DNA of 64,000 nucleotides from Ovis canadensis (lineage: Eukaryota > Chordata > Mammalia > Artiodactyla > Bovidae), in assembly GCF_042477335.2 (NCBI RefSeq), contig NC_091246.1:251414501-251478500 (forward strand). Direction: 5' to 3'. Below, piece after piece: positions 1 to 10,335 of this stretch. Each line of letters starts with the position of its first letter. The stretch's first letter is position 1. Below the pieces are notes generated by a model. The model was given only the letters and a program-made list of their open reading frames with translations, ran no database searches and was not told the origin of the DNA. Made by a program: the position numbers and the translations under genes.

Positions 1-754
1 TGTGCCAAAGGCACAAAAGATTAAACAGGAACTCCCACTCCACCTGAGCACAGGGTCTGGTGCCTTATAAAGGGCAGTCATCACACGATTGCACAAGAGA
101 TGCCTACTGCGTGCCAGGCAATGGACTTTCAAGACCTAGCAAACAGTTCACAGTATGTGAAGCTTCTTTGCAGATGGTTTTTGGTACCCCAGGGCTGATA
201 CTCTGAGGGGACAGAGGCGAGGGGAGGTGTCACCGCAGGGGGTAGGGTAGAGGACTCCTTTTGCCTCTCATTACCCCATCGGTTCCCCAAAATACCCTAA
301 TCAACACGATCCTAAGTAAACCTGTGTGTGTGCTCTCCAAAGGCAGTTGAGAAGAGTCTCCTATCCCCTTCCAACCAGACTGCCAGAAGCCTTCCTTCTC
401 TGGATGGAGGCTAGCAGATACTGACTTCCTGCCCTGGGAAGGAAAGAATTTGGCTTTCTTCTTGGACCCCCTCCATCAACAGGTCCTCCAAAGTTTTCAT
501 TCACTTGACAAAAACTGACTTAGCACTCACCTTGGGGCGGGTCCTGTGCTAGGCTAACTGAGCATCCGATGGTGAAGAAATGGGAGTTTTCCCTAGGCTT
601 GAGAAATGATGACAGTTGCCATGGCAATGAGGTTGGGAGCCAGGAGCCTGGAGATCCCCCAAATCAGCAGCTCAGATCCTACTCGCTGGCAAAAAGGAAG
701 CTAAGAAAACTGGGTCTTGGGGACGGGCTGAAACCCAAACACAGGATCCACTTT
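1..754. other. Non-repeat block, no gene seen
   Basis: I see no exon, RNA gene or recognisable repeat here. The only notable site is a near-palindromic X-box-like motif at 615-628, listed separately. Confidence 0.5.
615..628. promoter_or_regulatory. X-box-like palindrome (RFX-type)
   Basis: GTTGCCATGGCAAT matches the palindromic RFX consensus GTTGCCATGGCAAC at 13 of 14 positions. RFX factors bind such sites in ciliary and MHC class II promoters. The match is seen; occupancy is inference, and no promoter context is visible. Confidence 0.35.
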
Positions 755-1192
755 TAAAAAATACAAACTTTTACTTTAGAATAGTTTTAGATTTACAGAG
801 AAGTTATGAAGGTAGTAGACAGTTGTCGAGTACCCCCAATTTGTTCTCACACATCTGACATTTCCATGATGACATTTCACAACCAAGGAACCAACATGGG
901 CACAGTACTAAGAACTGTAAATCCACCATTCATTCGGATTTCCTTCGTTTTTACCTAATGTCCTTTCCTGTTCCAGGATTCCACCCAGGATACTACATAA
1001 CATTAAGTCATCGTGTCTCCTTAGGGTTCTCTTGGTTGTGAGCATTTCTCAGATTTTCCTTGTTTTTGATGGAGTCCTGCTCAAGTATTTTGTAGGCTGT
1101 CCCTCAATTGCGGTTTGTTTGAGCTTTTCTCATGCTTCCATTGGGGTTATGGGTTTTGAGAGGAAGACCATTCTCATCACATCCTCTCAAGG

Positions 1193-1520
1193 CTGTGCTC
1201 AGTTGCTCAGTGGTGTCCGACTCTGTGGCTCCATGGACCGTAGCCCACCAAATTCCTCTGTCCATGGGGATTCTCCAGGCAAGAATACTGGAGTGGGTTG
1301 CCATACCCTCTTCTAGGGGATCTTTCCAACCCAGGGATCAAACCCAGGTCTCTCGTATTGCAGGCAGATTCTTTACCGACTGAGCTCCCCGGGAAGCCCA
1401 GGAATACTGGTGTGGGCAGTCTATCCCTTCTCCAGGGGAACTTCCCGACTCAGGAATGGAACCAGGGTCTCCTGCATTGCAGAAGGATTCTTCACCAGCT
1501 GAGCTCCCCGGGGAAGCCCA
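1193..1520 (-). mobile_element. Bov-tA SINE with duplicated head
   Basis: Antisense Bov-tA: the BovB-derived body comes first (gtccgactctgtggctccat) and the tRNA-Glu-like head last, ending gggaagccc. A second partial body-plus-head unit follows at 1401-1520. The insertion is flanked by tcaagg at 1187-1192 and 1521-1526 and lies inside L1M. The double-head structure also occurs at 58305-58618. Confidence 0.85.
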
Positions 1521-1716
1521 TCAAGGGTACACGCTATCAACATAACGGATACTGTTGATGCTGACCTTGATCACCTGGCTGAGGCAGCATTTGTCAGGTA
1601 TCCTCCACGGCAAAATTACTCATTTCCTTCCGGTTTCCATACAGTGCTCTTTGGAAGGAACTCATTCTGGCCCACTTAAGGGGTGGGAAGTTATGTTCCC
1701 TCTCCTAGAGAGGGGA

Positions 1717-1905
1717 GTGAAAGTGAAAGTCTCTCAGTTGTACTGACTCTTTGCGACCCCATGGACGTCCATGGAATTCTCTAGGCCAGAATCCTGGAGT
1801 GGGTAGCCTTTCCCTTCTCCAGGGGATCTTCCCAACCCAGGGATTGAACTCAGGTCTCCCGTATTGCAGGCGGATTCTTTACCAGCTGAGCCGCCAGGGA
1901 GGCCC
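1717..1905 (-). mobile_element. Bov-tA SINE
   Basis: Complete antisense copy from gtgaaagtgaaagtc to gggaggccc. A perfect 10-bp target duplication, agagagggga, lies at 1707-1716 and 1906-1915. It is inserted into the L1M tail, so it is younger than that L1. Confidence 0.92.
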
Positions 1906-1945
1906 AGAGAGGGGACTATCTCCATAAATTACTGGGATTTTTCTG

Positions 1946-3188
1946 CCTAGGCGATATGCGTGACCCACTTTTCAGCTGATTGACGTTGCCCCTGTGTTGG
2001 GCAAGTCCACTGGGGTTTAGATGGAATCATGAGTTCCAGGCAAAAGGGGGAAAAACAAAAACACCACGAGACCCAAGGTGCTGCCTGATAACCGATAGAT
2101 GGAGCCTTACAAAAAAAAAGAAAAAGATTAAACAAAATTAATAAAAGCAACTTCCTGTGGAGGGAGAGCTGTCACCCTGATTAGAAACTGTGCAGAATTT
2201 TCTCTTGGAAACCTTCAGGCAGCTGCTCTGGTTTATAAAATCCGCCTATTGGAGGGAAGGCGGTGGGGAGAAGGTTGTCATTATTCCAGAAACAGAGATT
2301 CTCCCAAACCATATGCAAAAATAAATCCTCAGCGACCGGGCTGTATCCGGGGAAACCTGGCAGCTGGGAGACAGGGCTGGAGCTCGTGGGGTGGCCCCCA
2401 GGGACAGACAGACTGCGTCCATGGGCCCTAATCGCTTCTCCAGAGGGACCGGGAGTCCCAGAAAGACAGTCCCACCTTGCCGGCACTAGGCCCCCACCTC
2501 CAGCTCACCCTCCCTCTCTGAGATGAGGACTTGGTTGATCGCACACACCCACGGGTTTGGAGGAAGGTCCTCGACCCAGAAGCAGCTGTTTGAGGACAAA
2601 GGGTCACTAGAGGGGAAGGGAGGTCGGGGAGGCCAGGCGGACCTGGGAAATGGGCCATGGGAAATCCTAGCAGAGCTGGGAAGGGGGCTGGGCGGGTGGG
2701 GTCAGGCAGTGATGGCCAAAAGCTGTCAGGGAAATGAATGTCTGCAGAGACAGACAGCCCCGTGGCTGAGGGCTGAAAGAGGCAGTCTAGGCCGGCGTTT
2801 GGGTAGAGGAAATTAACTAATTAATTAATTAAATCCCTATTCATTCAAGGACTCAACTGCCAGGGGTGGGGTGGGGAGGGTATTATGCTTGGCCCCAGGA
2901 AGACAGGGCTGACGAAAACAAGGCTTCTTCTGGCCTTCAGAGACCTCAGAGTCTGGTCAATGACCATCTGGTGACACTGAGGCCTCAAGAGGTTGAGAAG
3001 GGGGGTGGGGTGGGCCCACAGGAAGCTTAGGAAATCCTTGGGGAACACCAAGGGCATGCCGCCAGCATCCGCAGTGGGTGTCCTGGAAAAGACTGGCAGC
3101 AGCGTCCCGACCACAAATGTGTCAGTGACACTGTGCTGCTCCTCGCAGGGTTCAGGCATTTTGTGGCTCTGGGGCTCCTGTACCCGAA
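1946..3188. other. Non-repeat block, no gene seen
   Basis: Mixed sequence without a recognisable repeat or exon. It contains an A-rich patch at 2110-2150, GC-rich DNA at 2390-2800 and a short AATTAATT tract at 2814-2833. Open frames here are short and lack any recognisable protein feature. Confidence 0.4.
2814..2833. repeat. (AATT)n short tandem repeat
   Basis: About five AATT units in a row, with one imperfect junction; fully self-complementary. Confidence 0.7.
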
Positions 3189-3405
3189 GTGGAAAGCAAT
3201 ATTTACCAGGTGCTGGCTCTAGGCCAGGTTCTACACTCTTTGTATTTAATTCATTTACTTTTCACAACAGCACTAGGAGGGAGTTAGTATTGTTCTTCCC
3301 ATTTTGCAGATAAGGGAAATCGAGGCACAGAGCAATGAAGTCACCTGCCGAAGGTGGCACAGCCAGACAGTCGTGGAGCTGGCACTGACCCCGGGGAGGT
3401 TGAGC
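3189..3405 (-). mobile_element. MIR SINE
   Basis: Antisense MIR: starts with the tail-proximal accaggtgctggctctaggc, then the central tttgcagataagggaaat and gaggcacagagcaatgaagt blocks, ending near the degraded tRNA head at gagctggcactgacccc. Confidence 0.75.
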
Positions 3406-3562
3406 CCAAGAGCTCCAATAAGAGCCGAGGGTAGAAGGCAACTTTGCACCGCTCGCGGCAGCCGGGAGAGCAGCAAGGTTCTGGGCCTACGACTCCCATC
3501 CTCCCTTGGGGGAGGGGAGGCTGAGGATCCGGTTGGCGGTGAACCCTGGACCAGGCCAGCCG

Positions 3563-3576
3563 GTTGCCATGGGGAC
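3563..3576. promoter_or_regulatory. X-box-like motif in CpG island
   Basis: GTTGCCATGGGGAC agrees with the palindromic RFX consensus at 12 of 14 positions; the left half-site is perfect. It lies in the densest part of the CpG island, which makes it more credible than isolated matches. Confidence 0.3.
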
Positions 3577-3963
3577 GGTTGGGCGGAGGCCGCCGGCCGA
3601 GGCTGGTCGCCCCGCGGGGCAGTTCCGGGGAGCTCCCGCCACCGACAGGGAGTGGCCGGGGCCGGGCACCTGGGGCCGCGTTTTCCCTGCAGACCGAGCC
3701 GCATTACTTCTCCCCTCTCAGACAGGGCAGACCACAAGTGCCCTGCAGCCGTCTGAGCCTCCTCCGACCTGAACTCAATCCCCCACGAAGCCGCACTTTA
3801 TCTCCAGTTCATCTGCGTGAATTATTTACCGCGTCTGGCGGCCTCCCCGGCGGCCTCCGCCCTCCCTGCCCCCGCGGCTTGTTCACATCCTAGTTCGCAG
3901 TAGCCCCTCTTCCTCCCCATCCCGGGAGGGAGTTCGATGGTCAGGCCTCAGGGGGAACTTGGG

Positions 3964-4020
3964 GGAGAGAGAGAGAGAGCGAGCGAGCGAGAGAGCGCGC
4001 GAGCACGAGAGCGAGCACGC
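3964..4020. repeat. (GA)n/(GAGC)n low-complexity tract
   Basis: Alternating GA passing into GAGC and GCGC units, purine-rich on the plus strand, at the right edge of the CpG island. Confidence 0.7.
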
Positions 4021-4074
4021 ACTGGGTTAGGAGTCAGGAGCATTTGATTGTCCCAGCGGTGCTGCCTATCAACA

Positions 4075-4200
4075 TGGTACATCATCCCCATTTCACAGAT
4101 GAAGAAGCTGAGGCCTGGAGGACTTTACTATCCTGTCCACAGTCAGGAAGGAGCCACAAGTGGGAGCAGTCCGAGGCTGGCTCTCGCCCTGAACTCTCAG
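4075..4200 (-). mobile_element. MIR fragment
   Basis: Antisense MIR core: ccccatttcacagatgaag then gaagctgaggcctgga, degrading toward 4200. Confidence 0.55.
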
Positions 4201-4345
4201 CCACTGCTAAGCAGAGTGAGCTGATGCTGACCTTGGTTTGAGGGCCAGTGGCACCCGTGAGTGGCCATGCCTAGCGCTGTGCCGGGTGCTGGGGACACAG
4301 AGGAGTCGGGGACAGCTCCTGCCCTCCAGTTGCTTCTGTCTGGAG

Positions 4346-4379
4346 CGGGGGCGGGGTGGGGGTGGGGGTGGGGGTGGGG
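4346..4379 (+). repeat. G-tract repeat, (GGGGTG)n
   Basis: Six to seven G-runs separated by single T or C; satisfies the usual G-quadruplex pattern on the plus strand. Confidence 0.7.
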
Positions 4380-4404
4380 CCCAGGGAGCAGGCAAGCACA
4401 GACA

Positions 4405-4464
4405 GGTTGGTGACTGATCGTGATGGTTGGAGGGTTGGTGACTGATCGTGATAGGGGTTGGAGG
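4405..4464 (+). repeat. Two-copy tandem duplication
   Basis: A 28-bp unit at 4405-4432 is repeated at 4433-4464 with three extra bases; both contain ggttggtgactgatcgtgat. Likely slippage or a recent local duplication. Confidence 0.85.
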
Positions 4465-4698
4465 GCTGGCCACAGCCAGCGAGTTCTAGGGCCCTGAGAG
4501 GTCCTTCTGTGAGTGGGTGGGGCTTCAGCCCGCCTCGGATGGGCGAGGGGGTGGGGAGGACCCGGAGCAGACGGAGGGAGCCTGGCAAGTTTGAGGGTTG
4601 CCTGAGAAAGGGTGGGTTCTCTGGGAGGGTGGTTGGAACAGGGCATTTATGTTGGCGATGGGGAGAGGAGGGGCCTTCGGGTCAGATCTGGGGCGGGG

Positions 4699-4735
4699 AA
4701 GGCGGGGGGGGGGGGGGGGGGCCGGGGCGGGGAGG
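4699..4735 (+). repeat. Poly-G run and G-rich tract
   Basis: An uninterrupted run of more than 15 G followed by CCGGGGCGGGG. Length is likely polymorphic and prone to sequencing error; G-quadruplex-competent. Confidence 0.75.
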
Positions 4736-4974
4736 GCGGTTCTTGAAATGTGAGCTCAAGGGTCAGTTTAGAGCAGTGCTCGTGGGGTTGGGAAACAGTT
4801 TTGCCCTCCAGGGGCCATTTGGCGATGTCCCGAGACCTTTGTGGTTGTGACAGCGTGGGAGGAGGGTAGAGCTCTGGGGGTCCATGGGTAGAGGGCATGG
4901 ATGCTGTTAAACTTCTTATGGCACCCAGAACCATCCAGCCCCCAGCGCACCAAAGCTGAGAACTCTTGGTTTAG

Positions 4975-5100
4975 AATCTACTTAAGAGCCTTTACCAGGA
5001 ACCAAAGTGAGATTTGGGGCAAGTCCCTTAGTCTCATGCCTCAGTGGCCCCCTCCCTAAAATGGGCTGATTATACTGGCTGATGTTTGAGGAAGTAGCTG
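4975..5100 (+). mobile_element. MIR fragment, sense
   Basis: Sense MIR core: ggggcaagtcccttagtctc, then cctcagtggccccctccct and aaaatgggctgattatact. It abuts an antisense MIR. Confidence 0.6.
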
Positions 5101-5320
5101 GTCACACCCTAGTACTTTACAGATATGATCTCATCTAATCCTTATAACCCAGGGAGGAGGGTATTACTCCTATTAACAGTCAACTTTTACAGCCACTTCT
5201 TAAGTATCAGGCCCTATACTAAGTTCTTTACAGATCCTCATTTATTTAATCCCTGCAACAACTCCATGAGAAAGGCACTATTACAATCCCCACTGAACAG
5301 AGGCACCAGAGAACGGAAGG
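5101..5320 (-). mobile_element. Antisense MIR fragments
   Basis: Two degraded antisense pieces in succession: atatgatctcatctaatcct, then atcctcatttatttaatccc and aacaactccatgagaaagg, ending at gaacagaggcaccagaga. Confidence 0.6.
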
Positions 5321-5332
5321 TCCCCGAGGATG

Positions 5333-5535
5333 GTGTTTCCCTCTCTCTCTCTGACTCTTGGCAACCCCATGGACTGCAGCCTGTCAGGCCCCTCTGTCCA
5401 TGGGATTCTCCAGGCAAGGATACTAGAGTGGGTTGCCATGCCCTTCTCCAGGGGATCTTCTCCAAACAAGAATCGAGCCTGGGCCTCTTGCATTGCAGGC
5501 AGATTCCCTACCGTCTGAGGCACCAGGGAAGCCCA
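5333..5535 (-). mobile_element. Bov-tA SINE
   Basis: Antisense copy from the body (gcaaccccatggactgcagc) to the head terminus caccagggaagccc. It splits MIR-like DNA whose remainder resumes near 5620 (gaagaaactgaggcgcagaa). Confidence 0.88.
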
Positions 5536-5689
5536 CCAGTGTCTAGAACAGCATCTAAATAACTGTTGAGCAGGAAATACAGATACCCTCCAATGGACTC
5601 CAGTGGGCCCATGAGTCTCCTGCCCTTGTGAAGAAACTGAGGCGCAGAAAGGTTGAGGATCTCATTTGGAGACACAAAGCAGTTCCTGC

Positions 5690-6262
5690 CTCCCTTGCCT
5701 TTTGGCCGAGGAAGCCGCTGGGTGGTTTCGTCTCCTCCAGGCCCCTAGAGCCTGGCTCTTCCGCTGGCAAGAAGGGAGCTTGTGTGGGAGCATTTCTGAG
5801 ATGCCCAGAGGGCAAGCGGGTTGGGGTTTCCCTGGAGTCCCAGCTGAGCCAGAAAGGACTAGATTCTTGGACTTGAACCAAACCCGGAAGGCAGTCTGCG
5901 CGAGAATGTGTCTAGGGCCTGGGATGGGGTTTGTACCACATCCCCTGGTGAATACGGAGAGATCCTGATTTAATCTGATCCTGGTCCCCTACCTGCAGGG
6001 CCTTGGGAGAGACAGATGTGGCATCCGACGCGTCCCCTGCCCAAGCTGCCGTGCCGTCTGCAGGCTCCTTGTTCGAGGTGCAAATATCAGCCCGGCCTGG
6101 GAGCAGCCAGGTGGGGACTTGTTCAGAGGCTTCAATCTCCGCCTCTGATGCCTACACCACCTTGAATCCTAAACACACTTTTCATTTCACGAGTGCCTAT
6201 TACTTGACTTTTCTGGCCCTCATTGGTGGAATGGAACCAGGAATCCAGGTCTCACAGGCTTG
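5690..6262. other. Non-repeat block, no gene seen
   Basis: After the MIR-like remnant near 5620-5680 I see no further repeat or exon. An unrecognised 108-codon frame on the minus strand over 5555-5881 runs partly through MIR and looks like chance. Confidence 0.4.
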
Positions 6263-6277
6263 CTGGAAAGATTAAAG

Positions 6278-6477
6278 TGAAGTCCCTCAGTCGCGTCCGA
6301 CTCTGCGACCCCATGGACTGTAGCCTGCCACGCTCCTCCGTCCATGGGATTTTCCAGGCAAGAGTAATGGAGTGGTTTGCCATTTCCTTCTCCAGAGGAT
6401 CTTCCTGACCCAGGGATCAAAGCCGGATCTCCCACATTGTAGGCAGATGCTTTACCGTCTGAGCCACCAGAGAAGTC
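6278..6477 (-). mobile_element. Bov-tA SINE
   Basis: Antisense copy from gtgaagtccctcagtcgcgt to the head at ccaccagagaagtc. Flanked by an imperfect 15-16 bp target duplication beginning ctggaaag (6263-6277 and 6478-6493). Confidence 0.9.
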
Positions 6478-6493
6478 CTGGAAAGGTTTAAAG

Positions 6494-6864
6494 GCGATAA
6501 CAATGAATACCCAGCGCCTTAGTAGGTTCTTTGCCTGAACTTCTTGGGGAATCCATCAAGTTTGAGCTTTGGGGTATCCCGGGGATGCAGTGGAGCTAGT
6601 AGGCGGGGATGGGGGGCGGTGAGGGTGTGCAGAGGCTTGGGAAGAGGCCTCTAAACCCTGCCATGTTCAGCTTGATGAATTGTGGCACCTGTAAATCCCA
6701 GACTGTCTCCCCGGGTCCGGTCCCTTGATGCTGTGCGGCCTTTAGGCTGGAGAGAGGGTGGTGCTGCTTGCTGGGTGTGGGTCGTGCCTCCCCTTCCTCA
6801 TCCCCTCAACGGTTACAGGATCAGCAGCAGTTAAAAGAGCAGATGCTTGGTGTGGACCACAAAC
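6494..6864. other. Non-repeat block, no gene seen
   Basis: GC-moderate sequence with no repeat or exon that I can identify. Confidence 0.4.
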
Positions 6865-7250
6865 CTCCTCTCCTTCCACTTCTCCAGAAACCCGCTACAC
6901 CCTGGCCACGCTGTTCTTTCCAGAATGTCATTCTTTTTCTGTCTCCGCACTTTTGCATATGCTGTTCTCTCAAGCCTCCCACCTCTTTGCATCTCGCCAA
7001 ACTCATCCCCCAGGTTTCAGCCGAGTTGTTACCTCCTCCAGGAAGCCTTCCCTGACTTGGGCTCCTGCGGCCCTGTGCGCCTCTCTGCCCAAGCACTCGC
7101 TCCTCTGTGTGTCACTGCTGGTCAGTCCGCCACTATCAGACTGTGTTTCCCTCTGGGCTGGCCCTGGGGCTGTCTTGTGGGTCTCCATGTCCCCAGGGCT
7201 TCACACAAATGCCTGGCACGAAGCAGCTCCTCAGGGAACACTGTCGACTT
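6865..7250 (+). mobile_element. L2 LINE 3' end
   Basis: Sense L2: ctggccacgctgttctttcc, tacctcctccaggaagcctt and ccctgacttgggctcctg, followed by the degraded terminal region around gcttcacacaaatgcctggc. No coding capacity remains. Confidence 0.7.
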
Positions 7251-7749
7251 AACGCTATAATAACAATCTCTTGCATATGTAGAGCTCTTTTTCAGTTTCG
7301 AAAGCCTTTTTTATGGCAATTGTGTCATCTGATCTTCACCGAGCACTTGTCATTCAAGGGAGGCAGGGGTCCCACTGGTGTTTCTGTTTCCAAGGAGGAA
7401 ACCGAGGCCGGAAGACTTGAGGTGTGTTGTCCAGGTGGCCAGTGGACAGGCGCACTGCCCACACTGTCTTGCCTAAAGCAAGCATGGAAATGTAATATTT
7501 TTGGTCCAGGGTGTAATATAGTCTGCTCATAATTCTGATTGCAAGCTTTCTGCCTCGGGGGATGGGGTGGAGAGTTGGGGGCCAGGAGCTGTTGCTTCCA
7601 AGCCCTGGGAAGGAGCGGGGGCCAGCTTTGTGTGGCGGTGATGGGCTGTGTGGGGATGAGCATTCTCTGGAAGGGAAAGAGTGGGAGGCAGTGGCTCTCT
7701 TCTGCGGGGGTTCGTTCACTGCTGTGCTGGAGAGGGTTTCAGAACCCTG
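7251..7749. other. Mostly unannotatable block
   Basis: 7260-7430 resembles a decayed antisense MIR (catctgatcttcaccgag; gaggaaaccgaggcc). 7431-7749 is unique-looking and GC-rich; the open frames lack any recognisable feature. Confidence 0.4.
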
Positions 7750-7870
7750 AAAATTTGGAGAAAAAAATATATCTAAAATAGAGAAATGACTAAGTAAACT
7801 GTAGTCCATCGACTTGGAATATTTAGCAACCATTAAAAATAATGTTTCTGTAGCTCTTGCCTTGGGAAAG
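7750..7870 (+). mobile_element. Possible old L1 fragment
   Basis: Contains aaactgtagtccatcgac and tagcaaccattaaaaataat, resembling the 3' part of old L1 copies. Short and degraded, so family is uncertain. Confidence 0.35.
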
Positions 7871-7924
7871 TGTATATGTCATAATGCTGAAGACAAAAAG
7901 GAGACTATAAATTGGACCTGAGAT

Positions 7925-8115
7925 AGGAGAACGGTGTGCAGGAATGGTTTGAATCCCAGCTCTGCCTCTTAGTCCTGCAGACTCAGGCAACCTGATCTCT
8001 CTGTGACTCGGTTTACTCATCTGTAAAATACGCGTAACAATAGTCCTCCCTCTTTAGGGAGGATTAAGTGTGTAAATAGATGTAAAGCACTTAAAGCAAT
8101 GCCTGGTGTATATTG
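7925..8115 (+). mobile_element. MIR SINE, sense
   Basis: Clear sense MIR: gaatcccagctctgcctct, gactcggtttactcatctgt and aaaatacgcgtaacaatag, ending aaagcacttaaagcaatgcc. Confidence 0.8.
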
Positions 8116-8185
8116 TTTTAAGATTTAGTAATTCGTTTTCTCAGAGTATCGATTTGCAATGCGGTGTTGGTTTCGGTGTGCAGAG

Positions 8186-8227
8186 AGGGAATCAGTGATG
8201 CGTGTAAGGGAATCAGTGATGCGCGTA
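8186..8227 (+). repeat. 21-bp unit, two tandem copies
   Basis: The unit agggaatcagtgatgcgNgt occurs back to back at 8186-8206 and 8207-8227 with a single difference. Confidence 0.85.
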
Positions 8228-8239
8228 CACATATCCACT

Positions 8240-8513
8240 TTTTTTTCAGATTCTTTCCCCATATTTAGTTTTTCTTCTGTATCAGTTTTTGGCTGTGCTC
8301 GGTCCTCGTCTCTTCGCCCAGGCTCTCTCTAGTTGCAGTGGGTGAGTGGGAGGTACTCTTGCTAGATGGCTTCTCATTGCGGAGCATGACCTCTAGGGCT
8401 CCAGGGTTTTGGTGGTTGTGGCCCCCAGGCTAGTTGCTATGGCATGTGGGGTCTTCCTGGACCAGGGATCAAACCCGCGTCCCTTGCATTGCAAGGACCA
8501 TCAGAGAAGCCCT
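8240..8513 (-). mobile_element. CHR-type SINE
   Basis: Antisense copy starting in a T-rich tail, with ggctgtgctcggtcctcgtc, ttgcagtgggtgagtgg and the tRNA-like head ending caccagggatcaaaccc through cagagaagccc. This SINE type is shared by ruminants with whales and hippos, so it is older than the Bov-tA copies. Confidence 0.8.
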
Positions 8514-9655
8514 ACTTACTCTTAATAATTATTGTTATCTTTGCAGCTATGGAAAACATATACAAGAAAAAAAGATGGAAGAAAAGGTCAGCGCTGTATT
8601 TTTGCGGGAATGAGGTTACTGGGTGATTTTTACTTTCTTTTTTCCCCATTTCCCTAAATAGTCCCTAAAATATATTGCCTAAATATTTTACAGTAGGGAT
8701 GTATTTCTTTTATTATCCTGAGAGGATAATAAACTGCTTTTCCCCCAAACCACAATAGTGGGGAGACAGACTCAGGAATCCTTTCCTTTTGGACTCAAGG
8801 GGCGTGATCACAGGTCACCTCCATAATTAACACCTGGGACGCCCTGAGAACACACGCATGTCAATATATTTTTCTTCTGCCTGGGTCAGCAGTTCTAGGG
8901 TAGTCTTTCCCCAAACAGATCAGGCTGACCCTTTTGTCTCTCATCGGCTTGTTTAATAATTTTATATGATGCTTATTGAAACAAGGAGCTGAGCTGTTTA
9001 ATACCCACAACGACAAGCTGTCACCACCTGATGACAGTGAGAATTCCCCAGGCAGGGTGCGTCAGAGATGAAACTAAATCATTCTGACCACCCTGTCATC
9101 ATCACACGCTCCCTCTATCCAGCGAGACAAGGGCATTTACAGTGAAGGAAACGCCAACTGCTGTGTAAGCTGATACGGCTCCGTCAGTCAGCTGGCCGGG
9201 CCGGCAGTCTGCCAGGGCAGGCTGGCCAGCTGGCCGGCAAATGACTGTGCTGAGCACACAGTAGGCGTTCAGTAATTACTCCTGGGCCAATGCAAGTGCA
9301 ATTTTGTTAGGTCTGGCCGTGTGCATGACTGCATCGTGGACACTGTCCTGCGTCCTGGTGGAGAGAAGGGTGTGCAAAAGCTGTCTTGACCTTTCGAGAG
9401 TAAGGGCCCATGGCTTCTTTCAGGTTCTTCTACCAAGAGTTGCATGAATCCTAGTCTTTTGGGATGATGGTCCCAGACCTAGCGGGTCTATGGTAGACCT
9501 TGAGTTTTCTCTGGATTCTTTTTGGGATAAGGGTTGATGTGACCATGATAACCGTTACTGCAACATCTTACCAGGTCTCACATCCCCATCCCGCTATTTT
9601 TCATTAATCCTCCCATCCATCTCTCCATCTGTCTCTCCATCCATGGTCCATTGTG
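8514..9655. other. Non-repeat block, candidate conserved sequence
   Basis: 8520-8740 is AT-rich. 8930-9140 is AT-moderate with homeodomain-like TAAT and TTTAAT words and no repeat signature. 9187-9238 repeats agctggccgg. 9245-9290 (gagcacacagtaggcgttca) looks like an L2 or MIR end. A CCAT-rich patch lies at 9603-9646. No exon seen. Confidence 0.35.
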
Positions 9656-9664
9656 AAGCTATTT

Positions 9665-9894
9665 GTGTGTGTGCGTGTATGTATATGTTAGTCACTCAGT
9701 CATATCTGACTCTTTGTGACTCCATGGACTGTAGCCCGCCAGGCTCCTCTGTCCATGAAATTCTCCAGGCAGGAATCCTGGAGTGGGTTGCCATTCCCTT
9801 CTCCAGAGGATCTTCCCGACCCAGTGATGAAACTGCAGCGTCTCCTGCCTTGCAGGCAGATTCTTTACCTTTGGAGCCGCCAGGGAAGTCCAGC
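9665..9894 (-). mobile_element. Bov-tA SINE with TG-rich tail
   Basis: Antisense copy; the tail side begins with a TG-rich stretch, the head ends gccgccagggaagtcc. A perfect 9-bp target duplication, aagctattt, lies at 9656-9664 and 9895-9903. Confidence 0.93.
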
Positions 9895-10144
9895 AAGCTA
9901 TTTAATGGTGGATAAATACTTAGATCCTAGGGCTTCAGATCTGCTTGTGGTGTGGGATGCAGAGAGGCGGCCAGGCACTGAGGCGGCAGGGCAATCTCAA
10001 AGTCCTGAGTAAAGAGAGGTGGAATCCGACACCCACCTGGAGCCTCAGGAGAGACTTCATGGTGGGCACCATCGTTGCCATCACCATCGCCACTGAGATT
10101 CTTCTGACCAGTGGTGGGGCCTCAGCCCAACAGAGTCATTCACA

Positions 10145-10335
10145 AAGTGAAAGGGAAAGTCGCTCATTTGTGTCTGACTCTTTGCAACCCCATGGGCTAC
10201 ACGGTCCCTGGAAGTCTCCAGGCCAGAATACTGGAGTGGGTGGCCTTTCCCTTCTCCCGTGGTTCTTCCCAACCCAAGGATCGAATCCAGGTCTCCCGCA
10301 TTGCAGGCGGATTCTTTCCCATCAGAGCTGCAAAG
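10145..10335 (-). mobile_element. Bov-tA SINE, head degraded
   Basis: Antisense copy from gtgaaagggaaagtcgctca through gcaggcggattctttccc; the last bases of the tRNA-like head are lost. Confidence 0.85.

Larger units (their letters stand above)
755..1945 (+). mobile_element. L1M LINE 3' end, split by two SINEs
   Basis: From about 755 the sequence reads as the 3' untranslated part of an old mammalian L1 (elements such as tttagatttacagagaagtt, a pyrimidine-rich centre and the tail gggagtatctccataaatta). Removing the SINEs at 1193-1520 and 1717-1905 restores a continuous L1 text. There is no coding capacity. The same family recurs at 23035-23280. Confidence 0.75.
3420..4020. promoter_or_regulatory. 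CpG island without an assigned gene
   Basis: From about 3530 to 3900 I count roughly 33 CpGs in about 365 bp at roughly two-thirds GC, an observed/expected ratio near 0.8 by hand, well above the depleted surroundings. Further CpGs lie in the purine-rich tract at 3965-4020. An X-box-like GTTGCCATGGGGAC sits at 3563-3576. Such islands usually mark promoters, but I see no associated start codon or first exon that I can defend. Confidence 0.55.
4201..4974. other. G-rich non-repeat block
   Basis: No exon recognised. Holds a (GGGGTG)n run at 4346-4379, a near-perfect tandem duplication at 4405-4464 and a long G-run at 4699-4735. The strong strand bias in G creates several overlapping open frames that I regard as artefacts of composition. 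Confidence 0.5.

Noticed and set aside
4197..4646. Pro/His-rich minus frames
   Set aside because: Generated by the (GGGGTG)n run and the tandem duplication.
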